A stretch of DNA of 16,853 bases from Spirochaetaceae bacterium (GTDB lineage: Bacteria; Spirochaetota; Spirochaetia; Treponematales; Breznakiellaceae). Within the stretch, counting starts at the first letter, position 1; every line of letters begins with the position of its first letter. This document shows positions 7,515 to 14,827 of this stretch, one piece after another. The position numbers were made by a program, and so were the translations under genes. The notes beneath the pieces were generated by a model. The model did not search any database, was not told the origin of the DNA, and worked only from the letters and a program-made list of their open reading frames with translations. The DNA is taken from positions 1 to 16,853 of the forward strand of contig JAIRXO010000007.1 of assembly GCA_031268255.1 (NCBI GenBank), written 5' to 3'.

Positions 7515-7787
7515 ATGCAGGTTTGCAAGGTTGTAGGGCATATCTGGAGTACAAAAAAGGAAGCCTCTCTTGAGGGGTTCAAGTTCATGCTGGTCCAGGA
7601 AGGCGAGAGGGGCGGCGCGTTTGTGGCCGCGGATCTTGTCGGCGCCGGTATTGGGGAAGAAGTCCTCGTAGTTTCGGGAAGCACTGCCCGCTGTGCCGCA
7701 AAGACCGGAGTTTCCGGTGAAGCGCCCATTGACGCCGCCATTGTAGGCATCATCGACACGGCGGAAACCGGAAAGCAGCGTAAATGA
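7515..7787 (+). CDS. eutN: EutN/CcmL-type pentameric vertex protein
   Basis: Forms the pentamers that cap the vertices of the microcompartment shell. From ATG 7515 it has 90 residues (family ~90-99). An AGGAG site at 7503-7507 lies 7 nt upstream, which favours this start over an in-frame ATG at 7470 with no such site. Family landmarks are VCKVVGHIWSTKKEASLEGFKFMLVQ, AADLVGAGIGEEVLVVSGSTAR and APIDAAIVGIIDTAE. Its stop overlaps the start of the PduS-like gene by ATGA, so the two are translationally coupled. Confidence 0.95.
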   Translation: MQVCKVVGHIWSTKKEASLEGFKFMLVQEGERGGAFVAADLVGAGIGEEVLVVSGSTARCAAKTGVSGEAPIDAAIVGIIDTAETGKQRK

Positions 7788-9139
7788 ACGAGATTTCCCG
7801 CCTGGTCCAGGAAGCCGGCGTAGCCGGAGAAGGCGGGGCGGGGTTTCCGGCCCACGTCAAATACTCAAGCACGGCAAGGCTCTTTCTTGTCAACGGGGCC
7901 GAATGTGAACCCCTTCTCGGAACGGATCAGTACATTATGGCCCATTTTGCGGGACGGCTTGTCTCCGCAGCCCTTTCGATAAAAGAGGCTCTGGGCGCGG
8001 AAAAAGTCATCTTCGCCGTAAAGGACCATTACCGGGAACAGATCGCGGCGCTCAAAAACGCCATGGCGGGAAAAGACGGCGTTGCGTTATGCCTCATGGA
8101 AAGCGTTTATCCCGCGGGAGACGAGCAGGTACTCCTCTATGAGGCGGCGGGCATCAGAATTCCTCCCGGAGGCATACCCCCTGATTCGGACGCGGTGGTT
8201 TCCAACGCGGGGACTCTTCTTGCCGTGGCCGACGCTCTGGAAGGCCGCCCCCTGACCCATAAATACCTTACCGTAAGCGGCGCTGTCGTAGATCCCCTGG
8301 TGCTTCGCGCGCCCATAGGAACAAGTTTTTCAGCATGCATAGAACGGGCCGGCGGCGTAAAAACCTCAAGACCCTTTATCATTTCAGGCGGCCCTCTTAT
8401 GGGGCGGCCCATAGACGACGGCAGCCTTGACCATGAGACGGTAACAAAGACCACTTCCGGCATCATTGTTCTTGAGGAAGGCCATTACCTTGACCTGCGC
8501 CGCCGCACAGCGCCCCTTCACATGAAGAACAGGGCCCATGCCTCCTGTATCCAGTGCAGCCTGTGTTCTGATCTCTGCCCCCGCAGACTCCTGGGAAGTC
8601 CCCTCCGGCCCCACCTTGTCATGCGGGCCTTCGCCGCTTCCCGGGGAATGGACGAACTCCTCGAAACCCGGGCCGCGAAAAACGCCCTGCTCTGCTGTGA
8701 ATGCGGCATCTGCGAAATGTACGCCTGCCCAATGGAACTTCAGCCCTGCAGGATAAACATACTCATCAAAGAGGAATTCCGCATGAGGGGTCTGCGGCCA
8801 GAATTTCCATCCGGGGAAGATCCCAGCCCGGCCAGGCCGTACCGGAGGATTCCCTCGGAACGCATGGCCGCCAGAGCGGGGATTTCAAACTATTACGGAC
8901 TTGCGCCCCAAGGCTTTGAGGATATGAGTAATGTGCGCCGGGTTTCCATTCCCCTGAAGATGCACGCCGGTGTTCCTGCCCTTCCCTGTGTAAAAACAGG
9001 AGAAAAGGTAGAGGCCGGCAGCCTCATCGCCTGCATACCCCAGGGAAAGCTGGGCGCCAGAATTCACGCATCCATAAGCGGGAGGGTGCGCCTGTTTGAC
9101 GACCGTATAGTTATTGAAGCGGAGAGTTTGAATGAATGA
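7784..9139 (+). CDS. pduS: PduS/RnfC-like flavin and Fe-S cobalamin reductase
   Basis: Probable corrin reductase that uses NADH, FMN and two [4Fe-4S] clusters to reduce cob(II)alamin to cob(I)alamin for adenosylation. The 451 residues match PduS. The nucleotide/flavin motif GEGGAGFPAHVK (15-26) and VNGAECEPLLGTD (36-48) lie in the N-terminal domain. The cluster cysteines are C255/258/261/265 (CIQCSLCSDLCP) and C304-305/307/310/315/322 (CCECGICEMYACP). A C-terminal segment (about 380-450) resembles the biotinyl-lipoyl/SLBB-like end of RnfC proteins. The same family could instead reoxidise NADH. It overlaps eutN (4 nt) and the PduT-like gene (8 nt), which points to a PduS-PduT unit. The reductase role is inferred from family and from eutT in the same operon. 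Confidence 0.88.
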   Translation: MNEISRLVQEAGVAGEGGAGFPAHVKYSSTARLFLVNGAECEPLLGTDQYIMAHFAGRLVSAALSIKEALGAEKVIFAVKDHYREQIAALKNAMAGKDGVALCLMESVYPAGDEQVLLYEAAGIRIPPGGIPPDSDAVVSNAGTLLAVADALEGRPLTHKYLTVSGAVVDPLVLRAPIGTSFSACIERAGGVKTSRPFIISGGPLMGRPIDDGSLDHETVTKTTSGIIVLEEGHYLDLRRRTAPLHMKNRAHASCIQCSLCSDLCPRRLLGSPLRPHLVMRAFAASRGMDELLETRAAKNALLCCECGICEMYACPMELQPCRINILIKEEFRMRGLRPEFPSGEDPSPARPYRRIPSERMAARAGISNYYGLAPQGFEDMSNVRRVSIPLKMHAGVPALPCVKTGEKVEAGSLIACIPQGKLGARIHASISGRVRLFDDRIVIEAESLNE

Positions 9140-9680
9140 CGCTATAGGGTTTATTGAATTTTCGAGCATAGCCAAGGGAATTGAAGCGGCTGATGCCATA
9201 CTCAAGACCGCCGAAACCGTCCTTGTTTTTGCAAAGGAAACCTGCCCCGGCAAGTACAATATACTTTTTCATGGTGAAGTATCGGCGGTAAATTCCTCGA
9301 TAGGCGCGGCAAGGGAAGCCTGCGGTCATTATGTGATTGATTCGGTGGTCATCCCCAGGCTGGACCCCCAGGTGATTCCCGCCATTAACCAGACTACTTC
9401 TCCCGGCGGGGTAAGCGCCCTGGGCATACTGGAATTCTACACCATCACCCAGGCTGTTTACGCCGCCGACGCCGCGGTTAAAGCCGCGGATATAAAACTG
9501 TTAAATGTAAGGCTTGCCACAGGCATAGGGGGCAAGTCCTTTGTGGTGTTTTCAGGCAGCGTAGCGGCGGTCAAATCGGCGCTCAGGGCCGGAAGCGAAG
9601 AAGCAGAGCATAACGGCTCCCTGGTCGCATCGACCGTGATACCCAACCCCCGGCCCGAAGTATTCGCCACGCTCTTATAA
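9132..9680 (+). CDS. pduT: PduT-like tandem-BMC shell protein with Fe-S pore cysteine
   Basis: Trimeric shell protein with two BMC domains (about residues 1-90 and 95-182). C38 in the segment KETCPGKYNILFHG lies at the same position as the cysteine that holds a [4Fe-4S] cluster at the pore of Pdu PduT, so a redox-active pore is expected. The second domain carries LGILEFYTITQAVYAADAAVKAADIKLL and the end VIPNPRPEV. A GGAGAG site at 9121-9126 precedes the ATG, which overlaps the PduS-like gene by 8 nt. PduT and PduS interact in the propanediol system, which supports electron passage through the shell here. The Fe-S role is inferred from the conserved cysteine. Confidence 0.9.
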   Translation: MNDAIGFIEFSSIAKGIEAADAILKTAETVLVFAKETCPGKYNILFHGEVSAVNSSIGAAREACGHYVIDSVVIPRLDPQVIPAINQTTSPGGVSALGILEFYTITQAVYAADAAVKAADIKLLNVRLATGIGGKSFVVFSGSVAAVKSALRAGSEEAEHNGSLVASTVIPNPRPEVFATLL

Positions 9681-9691
9681 CGGAGGAAACC

Positions 9692-10039
9692 ATGTCTCAG
9701 GACAAGCAGCGCATCATTCAGGAATTCGTACCCGGCAAACAGGTTACCCTGGCCCATGTCATCGCCAATCCCGACAAGGGGCTGTACAAAAAGCTCGGAG
9801 CCGTGGACATTGAATCAGGCGCGCTGGGCATCATGACCATAACCCCCGGCGAGGGCGCGATCATAGGCGCCGACCTGGCGGTTAAGGCGGCGGAAATCAA
9901 ACTGGTCTTTGTGGACCGTTTTTCCGGTTCTCTTATTTTTTCCGGCGATGTGTCCAATGTGGAGGCCGGCATACGGGCCGTACTGGATGTACTTTCCGGG
10001 ACTCTGCAGTTTGCCCCTTCGGAAATTACCAGGAGCTAA
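9692..10039 (+). CDS. eutS: EutS, circularly permuted BMC shell protein
   Basis: Hexameric BMC protein of ethanolamine compartments; E. coli EutS forms a bent hexamer thought to help edges or curvature. The 115 residues are close to the usual 111. The near-identical start RIIQEFVPGKQVTLAHVIANP and the blocks LGIMTITPGEGAIIGADLAVKAA and FVDRFSGSLIFSGDV make the call certain. A GGAGGA site at 9682-9687 precedes ATG 9692. eutP follows after 5 nt, with its AGGAG site inside the eutS end. Confidence 0.97.
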   Translation: MSQDKQRIIQEFVPGKQVTLAHVIANPDKGLYKKLGAVDIESGALGIMTITPGEGAIIGADLAVKAAEIKLVFVDRFSGSLIFSGDVSNVEAGIRAVLDVLSGTLQFAPSEITRS

Positions 10040-10044
10040 AAGCC

Positions 10045-10521
10045 ATGTATATCATGGTGGCGGGAAGCATAGCCTGCGGCAAAACCACCCTCTGCCAGCG
10101 CCTCGCCGCCCTTCCCCGTGTCTATGTAAAAACCCAGACAGCGGAAATCATAGGCAGGACCATTGATACTCCGGGGGAATACATGGAGAACCGTACCCTC
10201 TGGAACCGTCTGGCGGTAAGCGCCGTTGATTCGGCTCTTGTGCTTTTTCTGCAGGACCCGGTAAACCGCAACTTCCGATTTTCCCCCGGCCAGGCCGCCA
10301 TGTTTCAGGTGCCCGTGGCGGGGGTCATCACAAAGATTGACCTGGCCGGAGAGGATGATATACGCTATGCGGAAGAACTCCTTACCCTGGCCGGCGCCTC
10401 GCCTGTCTTTGCCGTTTCTTCGGTAAGCGGGGAAGGTATGGACCGGCTTTCCCGCTACATACATTCCCTTGACCATCCCGCTTGCGAATCAGCGATGCCC
10501 TCTAAGAGGAAGCTCCATTAA
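10045..10521 (+). CDS. eutP: EutP/PduV-like P-loop NTPase
   Basis: Small GTPase-like protein of 158 residues (family ~159) found at the edge of eut and pdu operons. The Walker A loop is GSIACGKTT (residues 7-15), a DTPGEYMENR switch-like segment follows near residue 41, and TKID gives the NKxD-type base-recognition motif. Family members have been linked to compartment positioning or assembly, and EutP itself has been reported to act as an acetate kinase. If so, it could turn acetyl phosphate from PduL into acetate and ATP. The AGGAG site at 10031-10035 lies 9 nt upstream. This is the last gene of the operon. Its final 20 nt overlap the convergent proS end, and no terminator is visible. Confidence 0.92.
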   Translation: MYIMVAGSIACGKTTLCQRLAALPRVYVKTQTAEIIGRTIDTPGEYMENRTLWNRLAVSAVDSALVLFLQDPVNRNFRFSPGQAAMFQVPVAGVITKIDLAGEDDIRYAEELLTLAGASPVFAVSSVSGEGMDRLSRYIHSLDHPACESAMPSKRKLH

Positions 10522-12349
10522 GAATTTCCAGTTCCTGCCTGACCTGTCCGGCAAGGTCCAGTGCCGCGCGGGCAAGTTCCACGAGGCGGTTTTCCTTTGC
10601 GGCCCTGGCCTTGATTTCGACCCTGGGACTGCCGCCTGAAAGGTTTTTTTCGCCTATGACGGCACGGAGCGGTATGCCCATGAGGTCGGCGTCGTTAAAT
10701 TTAACGCCGGGCCTTTCGTTCCGGTCATCGAGCAGAACTTCGACGCCTTCTTTTTCGAGTTCCGCGCAGAGTGTATCCGCCGCGTCTTTTACCGCGCCTT
10801 CATACTTAATGGGAATAACAACAACCTGATACGGGGCGGTGGTCATGGGCCAGATGATGCCGTTGTCATCATGATGTTCCTCGATGATGGACGCCAGTAC
10901 CCGGTCAACGCCTATGCCGTAACAGCCCATGAGGGGCGTATGGCTTTCACCTTTCTCGTCAAGATAACTGAGTTTCATGGGCTTGGAATATTTAAGGCCC
11001 AGCTTGAAAATATGACCCAGTTCGTTGCCTTTTTTTTCGTAGAGTTCGCCGCCGCAGAGGGGGCAGCGGTCGCCGGCCCTGACGGTGCGTATGTCGGCGA
11101 TGAGCCATGCCCCGAAATCCCTGCCGTAGGCAGCGTGCTGGTAATGACGGTCCTTTTCAAGGGCGCCTGTAAACGCGTCGTTCATCGCCGTAACGCTGTG
11201 GTCAATCAGTACCGGAATCCGCGAAAGGCCTACAGGACCGGCAAATCCCACCGGGGCCCCGGTAAGGCGCTCGACATCACTGTCGGCGGCGAGATTTACT
11301 TCCGACGCCTTGAGGACCGCGGCAAGTTTGGTCTCGTTGACATCAAGGTCGCCCCGTATGGCGGCGGCAAAAAAGACCTCGGGGTATACTTCGGGCGCTC
11401 CGGGCGCGGGCCGTTCTTTTTTGAGGCCTGAACAGCCGGGGGCCGCCGAAAGGTCCAGTTCAACATTTACCGCCCTGTAGATAAGGGTTTTGATGAAAGT
11501 CTCCGCGCCGGTTTTAAGGAAGGCGCATAGTTCTTCTATGGTCCTTACTTCAGGCGTGTCTATTTTTGAAAGCGGCGGCGTTCCGGCGGCGGCGGAACGG
11601 GCAAGGGCATCCATCCGGGGCGAAAAATCAGGTTTGCAGCCTGCCTTTTCTACATTGGCCGCGTAGTCGCAGTTTTTGCAGAAGATGAGGGTGTTGTCGC
11701 CTATCTCGCTTTCTACCATAAATTCTTCGGAACCGCTGCCGCCCATGGCGCCTGAATCGGCCTGAACGGAAATCACCGAAAGGCCGCAGCGATTAAAGAT
11801 GCGCCGGTACGCCCTGCCCATGGCCTGGTAATGTTCATCCAGGCTTGCGTCGCCGGTATGAAAGGAATAAGCGTCTTTCATGACGAATTCCCTGCCCCGC
11901 ATGACACCATAACGGGGGCGTATCTCGTCCCGGTATTTGGTATTGATCTGGTACAGTGAAAGCGGAAGCTGCCTGTAGCTTGAAAGCTCGTCCCGCACAA
12001 GGCTTGTGAAAGCCTCTTCCGCCGTGGGGGACACCACAAAATCCGCGCCCAGGCGGTTTTTGACCCTGAGCAGCGCGTCGCCGTAAGCGTCCCAGCGGCC
12101 TGATTCCTGCCATAATTCGGCGGGAACCACCACGGGGGGTTTTATTTCAAGTGAACCTATGGCGTTCATTTCTTCCCTGATGATCTGTTCCAGTTTCCTA
12201 AAGGAACGAAGTCCCAGGGGAAGGTAGGCAAAGAGGCCGTTGGCCAGCTTGCGTATCATCCCGGAACGGAACATGAGGCGGTGGCTGGCGATTACCGCGT
12301 CGGCGGGAACTTCCCTCAGGGTGGGAATAAAGGTCTGGGAAAATTTCAT
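10502..12349 (-). CDS. proS: Prolyl-tRNA synthetase (bacterial type with editing insertion)
   Basis: Charges tRNA-Pro with proline in the cytoplasm. The 615 residues comprise a class II catalytic core, an editing insertion (about 225-415) and an anticodon-binding domain (about 505-600). Motif 2 is at 139-160 (YRDEIRPRYGVMRGREFVMK) and motif 3 at 475-486 (GCYGIGVDRVLA). Insertion residues around 283-291 (ETFIKTLIY) resemble the region that carries the editing lysine. Two CxxC pairs (C224/C227 and C429/C432) flank the insertion and may hold a structural zinc. The N-terminus MKFSQTFIPTLREVPADAV matches the family, so the ATG is firm although it has no ribosome site. A -10 box only 7 nt upstream suggests a leaderless mRNA. 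It is divergent from the MATE gene. Confidence 0.97.
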   Translation of the reverse strand: MKFSQTFIPTLREVPADAVIASHRLMFRSGMIRKLANGLFAYLPLGLRSFRKLEQIIREEMNAIGSLEIKPPVVVPAELWQESGRWDAYGDALLRVKNRLGADFVVSPTAEEAFTSLVRDELSSYRQLPLSLYQINTKYRDEIRPRYGVMRGREFVMKDAYSFHTGDASLDEHYQAMGRAYRRIFNRCGLSVISVQADSGAMGGSGSEEFMVESEIGDNTLIFCKNCDYAANVEKAGCKPDFSPRMDALARSAAAGTPPLSKIDTPEVRTIEELCAFLKTGAETFIKTLIYRAVNVELDLSAAPGCSGLKKERPAPGAPEVYPEVFFAAAIRGDLDVNETKLAAVLKASEVNLAADSDVERLTGAPVGFAGPVGLSRIPVLIDHSVTAMNDAFTGALEKDRHYQHAAYGRDFGAWLIADIRTVRAGDRCPLCGGELYEKKGNELGHIFKLGLKYSKPMKLSYLDEKGESHTPLMGCYGIGVDRVLASIIEEHHDDNGIIWPMTTAPYQVVVIPIKYEGAVKDAADTLCAELEKEGVEVLLDDRNERPGVKFNDADLMGIPLRAVIGEKNLSGGSPRVEIKARAAKENRLVELARAALDLAGQVRQELEILNGASS

Positions 12350-12356
12350 GCCTATG

Positions 12357-12386
12357 AGTATAGCCTGAGAATGTTTGACAGTACAA
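12357..12386 (-). promoter_or_regulatory. Predicted sigma-70 promoter of proS
   Basis: On the - strand, TTGTAC (12386-12381), an 18-nt spacer and TATACT (12362-12357) fit a sigma-70 promoter. The hexamer ends 7 nt before ATG 12349, so transcription would begin at or next to the start codon. It interleaves with the opposing MATE promoter. Confidence 0.6.
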
Positions 12387-12404
12387 TAGAGTTGCCGGTA
12401 TACT
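12375..12404 (+). promoter_or_regulatory. Predicted sigma-70 promoter of the MATE gene
   Basis: Consensus TTGACA (12375-12380), an 18-nt spacer and TATACT (12399-12404). The expected first transcribed base is near A12411. That is also the first base of the ATC codon where the conserved MATE N-terminus appears to begin. Confidence 0.65.
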
Positions 12405-12470
12405 CACCATATCAACGATTCATTTTCCGGCAAACATTTTTTCAAAAGCCTCTTTACGATTGCCGTCCCG

Positions 12471-13760
12471 GTGATGCTGCAGAACCTGATCAACTCCCTG
12501 GTGAATATGGCGGACACGGTGATGGTGGGCCGCCTGGGGACTGCCGCCATTGCCGCCTGCGGCCTGGGCAATCAGATTTTTTTTCTGTTCACCATGCTGC
12601 TTTTCGGGGTATGCTCCGGCGCGGGGACTTTTACCGCCCAGTTTTGGGGGAAAAAAGACATTCAGGGCATACGGAAAAATACCGGGCTCTGTCTTGCCAT
12701 TACCCTTGCGGTAGGCGCACTGTTTACCCTGGCCGCCTTTTTTATTCCCGACAAACTCATCGCCTGTTATTCCCGGGACACGGAAGTAATAGAGCTTGGC
12801 GCCAGGTATCTCCACGCCCTCACTCCGGCGTTTCTTCCCTTTGCGGTAAGTTTTGTTTTTATCATGACCCTCCGTTCCATAGAACAGGTCGCCCTGGCGA
12901 TGGTAACGACGATTATTTCGCTTTCGGTAAACGTAGTGTTGAATTACTTCCTGATTTTCGGTTCCGGGCCTTTTCCCGAGCTGGGAGTCGCCGGAGCGGC
13001 CATGGCGACGGCGGCGGCCCGCATTATCGAGATGCTCATACTGGTAAGCGTAAGTTATGCGAAAAAATACGCCCTGGCAGGAAGTTTTAGGGACCTTGCC
13101 GGTTTTAACCGGGCCTTTACCGGGCGTTTTATACGAATCGCCTTTCCGGTAGTGGTCAACGAGGCGTTCTGGTCTTTGGGCATTACTGTCGAGAACGCCA
13201 TCTTCGCCCGCACCCATACCGACGCCATCGCGGCGCTCAATATCACTGCTACGATTTCCAACCTTACCTGGGTGTTCTTTATGGGCTTTGGGGCTGCCGT
13301 ATCGGTGATGGTAGGCAAAAAGATAGGCGAAGGAGACGAAGGCGCGGCGCGGCTTTACGCGAAGAAGGCGGCAAAGTTTGCCCCCTTGGCGGCACTGAGC
13401 GCCGCGCTCGTTCTTGTTCCCGTATCAAGAGCCCTGCCCTTTTTCTTCAATGTAAATGAACAGGTCCTGAGGAATACCCAGGTGATGTTTATCGTATTAA
13501 GCTGCGCCTATCCTTTCAGGGCCTTTAACCTCACCATGATAGTAGGGGTCTGCCGGGCCGGAGGCGATACGCTTTTCTGCGCGTTCTACGATATTTTGCC
13601 CCTCTGGCTCGTGGCCATTCCCGCCGCCTGGATTGCGGCGCGCGTGCCCGGCCTGCCTATATGGGGCATATACCTCTGCCTCTGCATGGAGGAGCCGGTT
13701 AAACTGCTTGTAGGACTCAGCCGCCTTAAAAGCGGCAGATGGCTCCACCATGTAACTTAG
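12471..13760 (+). CDS. MATE-family multidrug/sodium antiporter
   Basis: Inner-membrane efflux transporter of the MATE (NorM/DinF-like) family, with two six-helix halves; substrate not deducible. From GTG 12471 it has 429 residues beginning VMLQNLINSLVNMADTVMVG, which is the end of helix 1. The frame stays open to 12390, and upstream residues (INDSFSGKHFFKSLFTIAVP, from 12411) look like the normal start of such proteins. Starting at ATC 12411 would give 449 residues, the usual length. No ATG, GTG or TTG occurs in frame between 12390 and 12470, and no ribosome site precedes 12471. The true start is therefore probably upstream and non-canonical, or a sequence error is present. I give 12471 as the first standard start codon. 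It converges on the sigma factor gene with 11 nt between. Confidence 0.88.
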   Translation: MMLQNLINSLVNMADTVMVGRLGTAAIAACGLGNQIFFLFTMLLFGVCSGAGTFTAQFWGKKDIQGIRKNTGLCLAITLAVGALFTLAAFFIPDKLIACYSRDTEVIELGARYLHALTPAFLPFAVSFVFIMTLRSIEQVALAMVTTIISLSVNVVLNYFLIFGSGPFPELGVAGAAMATAAARIIEMLILVSVSYAKKYALAGSFRDLAGFNRAFTGRFIRIAFPVVVNEAFWSLGITVENAIFARTHTDAIAALNITATISNLTWVFFMGFGAAVSVMVGKKIGEGDEGAARLYAKKAAKFAPLAALSAALVLVPVSRALPFFFNVNEQVLRNTQVMFIVLSCAYPFRAFNLTMIVGVCRAGGDTLFCAFYDILPLWLVAIPAAWIAARVPGLPIWGIYLCLCMEEPVKLLVGLSRLKSGRWLHHVT

Positions 13761-13771
13761 GCAACGGCCCG

Positions 13772-14644
13772 TCAAGCTACATAGCTTTCCAGGTAGCACT
13801 TCCGGGAAGGATGCTGAAGCCGCTTCAGGGCTTTCTTTTCTATCTGCCTGATCCTTTCCTTGGTAAGGTTAAAGCGGTCGCCGATTTCCTTTAAGGACAT
13901 GGGGGTGCGCCTTCCAAGGCCGTACCTGAAACGTATGATGTCGGCCTCCTTGTTGTTGAGGGTGGACAGAACCGATTCTATATCGTCCTGGAGGGCCACT
14001 TCTTCGATGTTCTGGTCAGGTGATTTATAGGTATCGTCCTGGATAAAGTCACCAATGCTGGAAGAATCCCGCTCTGAGAATACGGGGTTCTCCAGGGAGA
14101 CAAGCTCCCGGCCTATGTTGACAAGATCCGCCACATGGGAAGATTCCATATCTAAAAGCCTGGCGATTTCTTTGATTTCGCCTTCGGCGCTGTGTGCGTC
14201 CTGAATGGTCTTGCGGGCTTTTTCAATCTGTACAAGTTCGTTGGCCCGGTTAAGGGGAAGCCGTATCATCCGCGATTTTTCGCAGACGGCCTTGAGTATG
14301 GCCTGGCGTATCCACCATACGGCGTAGGAAATAAAATGATAACCCTTGTCTACATCGTAGCGTTCTATGGCATTGAGCAGTCCTATATTGCCTTCGCTGA
14401 TAAGGTCCGGGAGAGGAAGCCCCTGGCCCTGGTATTTCTTGGCCACATTGACCACAAAACGAAGATTTGCCTGGGCCAGAGTGTCCCTGGCCTTTTTGTC
14501 GCCCTGGGCGGCAAGACGGGCAGTGGTCTGTTCTTCCTCCCGGTTCAGCAGGGGGATTCTGTTAATCTCCTCAAGATACAACGACAAAACGTTTTCATCT
14601 GAGTAGGGATTTCCGCGGTTTTTTCTGTTTTTGATACTTTCCAA
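13772..14644 (-). CDS. Sigma-70 family RNA polymerase sigma factor (group 2-like)
   Basis: A 290-residue sigma factor from a TTG start at 14644, chosen because AGGAGG lies 6 nt upstream. An ATG at 14695 would add 17 residues but overlaps the predicted promoter. Region 1.2 is at about 15-45 (DENVLSLYLEEINRIPLLNREEE) and region 2 at 56-127, including SYAVWWIRQAILKAV for -10 recognition and melting. Region 3 lies at 135-210. Region 4 lies at about 215-280, with the helix-turn-helix SLKEIGDRFNLTKERIRQIE. Region 1.1 is absent. It is too short for the primary RpoD and lacks an RpoH-type box. A group 2 (RpoS-like) or alternative housekeeping-type factor is likely, but the exact orthologue is unclear, so no symbol is given. 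Confidence 0.92.
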   Translation of the reverse strand: MESIKNRKNRGNPYSDENVLSLYLEEINRIPLLNREEEQTTARLAAQGDKKARDTLAQANLRFVVNVAKKYQGQGLPLPDLISEGNIGLLNAIERYDVDKGYHFISYAVWWIRQAILKAVCEKSRMIRLPLNRANELVQIEKARKTIQDAHSAEGEIKEIARLLDMESSHVADLVNIGRELVSLENPVFSERDSSSIGDFIQDDTYKSPDQNIEEVALQDDIESVLSTLNNKEADIIRFRYGLGRRTPMSLKEIGDRFNLTKERIRQIEKKALKRLQHPSRKCYLESYVA

Positions 14645-14650
14645 TGATAG

Positions 14651-14656
14651 CCTCCT
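14651..14656 (-). promoter_or_regulatory. AGGAGG ribosome site setting a TTG start for the sigma gene
   Basis: A perfect AGGAGG on the - strand ends 6 nt before TTG 14644. It is the only good ribosome site near this gene's start and supports TTG over the upstream ATG at 14695. Confidence 0.75.
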
Positions 14657-14678
14657 GTTTTCTTCTGTACTTGCCTTT

Positions 14679-14687
14679 ATAATAGCA
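14679..14687 (-). promoter_or_regulatory. Predicted extended -10 promoter of the sigma gene
   Basis: TGC-TATTAT on the - strand is an extended -10 element. No convincing -35 lies 17 nt upstream, as is usual for this class. The implied leader is about 30 nt and includes the AGGAGG site, consistent with the TTG start. Confidence 0.45.
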
Positions 14688-14827
14688 AATACCATGCCAA
14701 AACCCCTTGGTCATAGAGAAAAGTTGAATTTATTCGTAATTACTTACAGTACAATAAGTTAGCTCGTACCATCCTGTACGGCGCCGTGAAGATACGGCCC
14801 TGCTTTCCGGCTTTTCATCTTTTCTGT

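Noticed and set aside
10871..11431. + strand open frame of 186 codons opposite proS
   Set aside because: Lies wholly inside proS on the other strand; no family resemblance.
13720..13736. GCCGC/GCGGC hairpin near the MATE gene end as terminator
   Set aside because: It lies inside coding sequence, the stem is only 5 bp, and there is no U-tract after it on either strand.
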